Assembly: GCA_026986885.1 (NCBI GenBank)
Contig: JALSNT010000005.1
Span: forward strand, 1-5,852
From: Desulfobulbaceae bacterium
GTDB taxonomy: Bacteria; Desulfobacterota; Desulfobulbia; Desulfobulbales; Desulfobulbaceae
DNA: 5,852 nt
Direction of reading: 5' to 3'
This document shows positions 4,026-5,852 of this stretch, piece by piece. The translations under genes and the position numbers were made by a program. Below the pieces are notes generated by a model. That model did no database searches, had not been told where the DNA came from, and saw nothing but the letters and a program-made list of their open reading frames with translations. Every line of letters starts with the position of its first letter. Positions within the stretch are counted from its first letter, which is position 1.

Positions 4026-5708
4026 TTAAAAAATCAGAACCAGGGCAATGAACCCCAGCACGGCCGCAGCATGCGGCAGCCAGGATGATTCTGCTTCTAC
4101 GGTCATTGCCTGCGGCGCTGTCCACGGGCTTTTTAGACCATCTTTGGTAATTGAACGGATACGAACGTAATATTTGCCGTTGACGATTTGAAAATCAATC
4201 GGATAGGAAGGTTTTTTCAGGTTGTCGTCTTCAGCGATGAGATCCGTAAAATTCCTGTCGTTTGCGATTTGAATCATGTAGCCGGCGGTATCGGCCATGG
4301 CCGGCCAGCGAAGAGTGATGCCGCCTTCGGAACCGGTTGGCGAGGTGTTCAGGCTGCCCAGTTTCGGCCGGGCCATGATTTTCCAGGTAAGGGGAACGGA
4401 AAAGAGGGTTCTAAAACCATCTTCGGCAATAAGTTGCACCCTGAAAAAATAGGTTCCGGCTTTGAGGTCGGGAGTGAGATAATGGGCCTTTTTTGTCTCC
4501 TTTTCCTCTATAACCTTACTGAATTTTTTATCCCGTGCCAGCTGGATGAGGTAATGATCGGCCTGGTCTGAATCAAGCCAGCTGATTTTGATTTTTGACT
4601 TGAAGAATGCCTTGCCATTGTTTGGCCTGGAGATGATCGGCGCCCCGGGCACAGTGCGAATATGCAGGGTTGCCGGACCTGCGGGCAGACTCTCAAACCC
4701 CGCCTTATCTATAGCTGTCAAAAAGAGAAAATAACTGCCGTCGGTAAGAGAGGTGAGGGAAAAATTCTTTCCCGGTTTGGTGGATTGCTCAACCAGTGTA
4801 TTGAAACCCTCTTTGTCGGCTGTAACCCTGACGTGCATGGAGCGGGCATTCTGCTGTACGGGGGCGTTAATGTTGACCGGCAGGGTGCGGTATATTTTTT
4901 TGAGTTGCGGCAGATTCGGGCTGGGCGGCAGGGCATGCGGCGGCGCCGGCTGTTGTCCTTTTTTCACCTTTGATCCCTGGCCCCTGGCCAGGAAAATTTT
5001 ATGGCCGGCAGCCGTGAGGGCAACGCGACCCTTCAGGGTTTCTATAATATTTGTTTCCGGGTCTGCAACTTTGACGCGAAATTCCGTGCCCCGTATGCCG
5101 GTAATGGCCATGGGTGTTCTCGTCTGGAAGTGTTCATTTGGTTTGAGCTTTCTCTCTATGGAGTTGGTAACTTTTCCACGGTCTAAAAAGAATTGCGCCT
5201 GAAGATTGTTATCGGCAAGCCGCATCAGATAGACCAGCAGCATCTTTGATTCCGGTCCTATCCTGGAGTGTTTGTTGTCCGGATACACTAGGTGGACATA
5301 TTCCTCATCGCCGGTAATCACTGTCTGCCCGGGAAAGACCCTGTCGCCTTTACGCAGTTTTTTACTGACGTTTTTGTTGGTGACGACAAGGGGTGAACCT
5401 TTGATGGATATGACTTCGGCGGATACTTGCTTTCCCCGCAGGATGGACAGCGGCGCCTGCAGGGTGGCGTTTTTATAGATGATGTATGGCGCTTTGAGAT
5501 GGTTGATTGCGGCAATGGTTTTCCAGTCAGAAGGTTTATTGCAGTATTGGCGGGCAATTCTGATCAGATTTGTCCCCTTTTGCACATGCAACGGCACCAG
5601 GGTCTGTGCCCGGCCAGTCAGTGGGTAAAGGAGCAGAAACAGAAAAAAAAGGAGCAGGCTGCCGGTTAGCGGTATTGTTTGTCGAAAATGTCTGTTTGCA
5701 GGAGCCAT
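4026..5708 (-). CDS. Secreted LysM-FecR protein with fibronectin-like modules and C-terminal membrane segment
   Basis: 560 residues. A signal peptide (hydrophobic core about 15-30, likely cleavage after GRA at 34) sends it out of the cytoplasm. A LysM-like domain (about 38-86, HVQKGTNLIRIARQY and later IAAINHLKAP) should bind peptidoglycan or another glycan. A FecR domain (about 104-235) carries the hallmark RTPMAITGIRGTEFRV at 197-212. After a Pro-rich linker (252-265) come about three beta-sandwich modules resembling fibronectin type III (about 272-352, 355-445, 448-537), the last two with matching DHYLIQLARDKKFSKVI and GYMIQIANDRNFTDLI strands. The last 13-18 residues are hydrophobic and end the protein, a possible membrane anchor. 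FecR domains outside the iron-dicitrate system occur in envelope proteins next to CHASE2 sensors, where their role is undefined. Lying between a regulator and a kinase, it may be an accessory of their signalling; no substrate can be inferred. The start is supported by a good Shine-Dalgarno. Confidence 0.92.
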   Translation of the reverse strand: MAPANRHFRQTIPLTGSLLLFFLFLLLYPLTGRAQTLVPLHVQKGTNLIRIARQYCNKPSDWKTIAAINHLKAPYIIYKNATLQAPLSILRGKQVSAEVISIKGSPLVVTNKNVSKKLRKGDRVFPGQTVITGDEEYVHLVYPDNKHSRIGPESKMLLVYLMRLADNNLQAQFFLDRGKVTNSIERKLKPNEHFQTRTPMAITGIRGTEFRVKVADPETNIIETLKGRVALTAAGHKIFLARGQGSKVKKGQQPAPPHALPPSPNLPQLKKIYRTLPVNINAPVQQNARSMHVRVTADKEGFNTLVEQSTKPGKNFSLTSLTDGSYFLFLTAIDKAGFESLPAGPATLHIRTVPGAPIISRPNNGKAFFKSKIKISWLDSDQADHYLIQLARDKKFSKVIEEKETKKAHYLTPDLKAGTYFFRVQLIAEDGFRTLFSVPLTWKIMARPKLGSLNTSPTGSEGGITLRWPAMADTAGYMIQIANDRNFTDLIAEDDNLKKPSYPIDFQIVNGKYYVRIRSITKDGLKSPWTAPQAMTVEAESSWLPHAAAVLGFIALVLIF

Positions 5709-5714
5709 ATTTTT

Positions 5715-5719
5715 CCTCC
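5715..5719 (-). promoter_or_regulatory. Ribosome binding site of the LysM-FecR gene
   Basis: On the minus strand GGAGG lies 6 nt before ATG 5708-5706, which fixes that start codon. It falls in the 42-nt gap after the response-regulator stop codon. Confidence 0.8.
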
Positions 5720-5750
5720 GAAATGTTTTTTCTCCAAAAATTGGCAGGCG

Positions 5751-5852
5751 CTAAAAACTGGATACAGAGTCGGTAAGTTTATAGCCGATTCCGGGTACTG
5801 CCTGCAGGCGCAGAGCTGTTACCCCGGCGGCTTTTAGTTTTTTGCGGATATT
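5751..5852 (-). CDS. Response regulator, OmpR/PhoB winged-helix type, C-terminal 33 residues (gene continues past the right edge)
   Basis: The minus-strand frame from base 5852 reads NIRKKLKAAGVTALRLQAVP, then GIGYKLTDSVSSF, and stops at TAG 5753-5751. The pattern IRKKL, a short turn, then a beta strand leading to GIGYKL is the end of the OmpR/PhoB DNA-binding winged helix (recognition helix end, then the C-terminal hairpin usually read as VRGVGYRL). The receiver domain and most of the DNA-binding domain lie outside the window. It is encoded 42 nt upstream of the LysM-FecR gene and on the same strand as the CHASE2 kinase, so it is the natural partner of that kinase. It is too short for a long-ORF scan but the motif is clear. 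Confidence 0.85.
   Translation of the reverse strand, partial: NIRKKLKAAGVTALRLQAVPGIGYKLTDSVSSF

Overview
All supportable coding sequence in this window lies on the minus strand, so transcription runs from high to low coordinates. In that direction the order is: the last 33 residues of an OmpR/PhoB-type response regulator (5852-5751), a secreted LysM-FecR-fibronectin-like protein (5708-4026), a CHASE2 sensor histidine kinase (3994-1748), a 1.17 kb gene-poor stretch holding a composite palindromic repeat array, and the first 192 residues of a LEPR-XLL protein (576-1) that runs off the left edge.

The first three genes are spaced 42 and 31 nt apart with no terminator-like hairpin between them, so they look like one operon: a two-component pair with an envelope protein encoded between its members. 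The LysM-FecR protein has a signal peptide, a LysM, a FecR domain, about three beta-sandwich modules and a C-terminal membrane segment. The kinase has a periplasmic CHASE2 sensor, four membrane helices, a PAS-like region and HisKA/HATPase domains. A plausible but unproven reading is that the kinase senses something at the envelope, with the LysM-FecR protein as an accessory or sensor, and that the regulator controls surface genes, possibly including the LEPR-XLL protein downstream.

The stretch 577-1747 contains three tandem copies (about 255, 321 and 187 bp) of a modular repeat. Each copy carries two hairpins with near-identical tips, a third palindrome with two alternative pairings, zero to two copies of a 58-bp hairpin sub-repeat, and a run of degenerate 7-base repeats. 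Its palindromes resemble the REP elements mobilised by RAYT (TnpA-REP) transposases. Between the array and the kinase stop codon there is an unassigned 48-codon minus-strand ORF.

The combination of CHASE2 kinase, FecR/LysM protein, LEPR-XLL giant protein, 7-base repeats and abundant intergenic palindromes suggests a Gram-negative, sediment- or water-dwelling bacterium, most likely Desulfobacterota (Desulfobulbales-like) or a gammaproteobacterium. That placement is inference from gene content; nothing here fixes the taxon.
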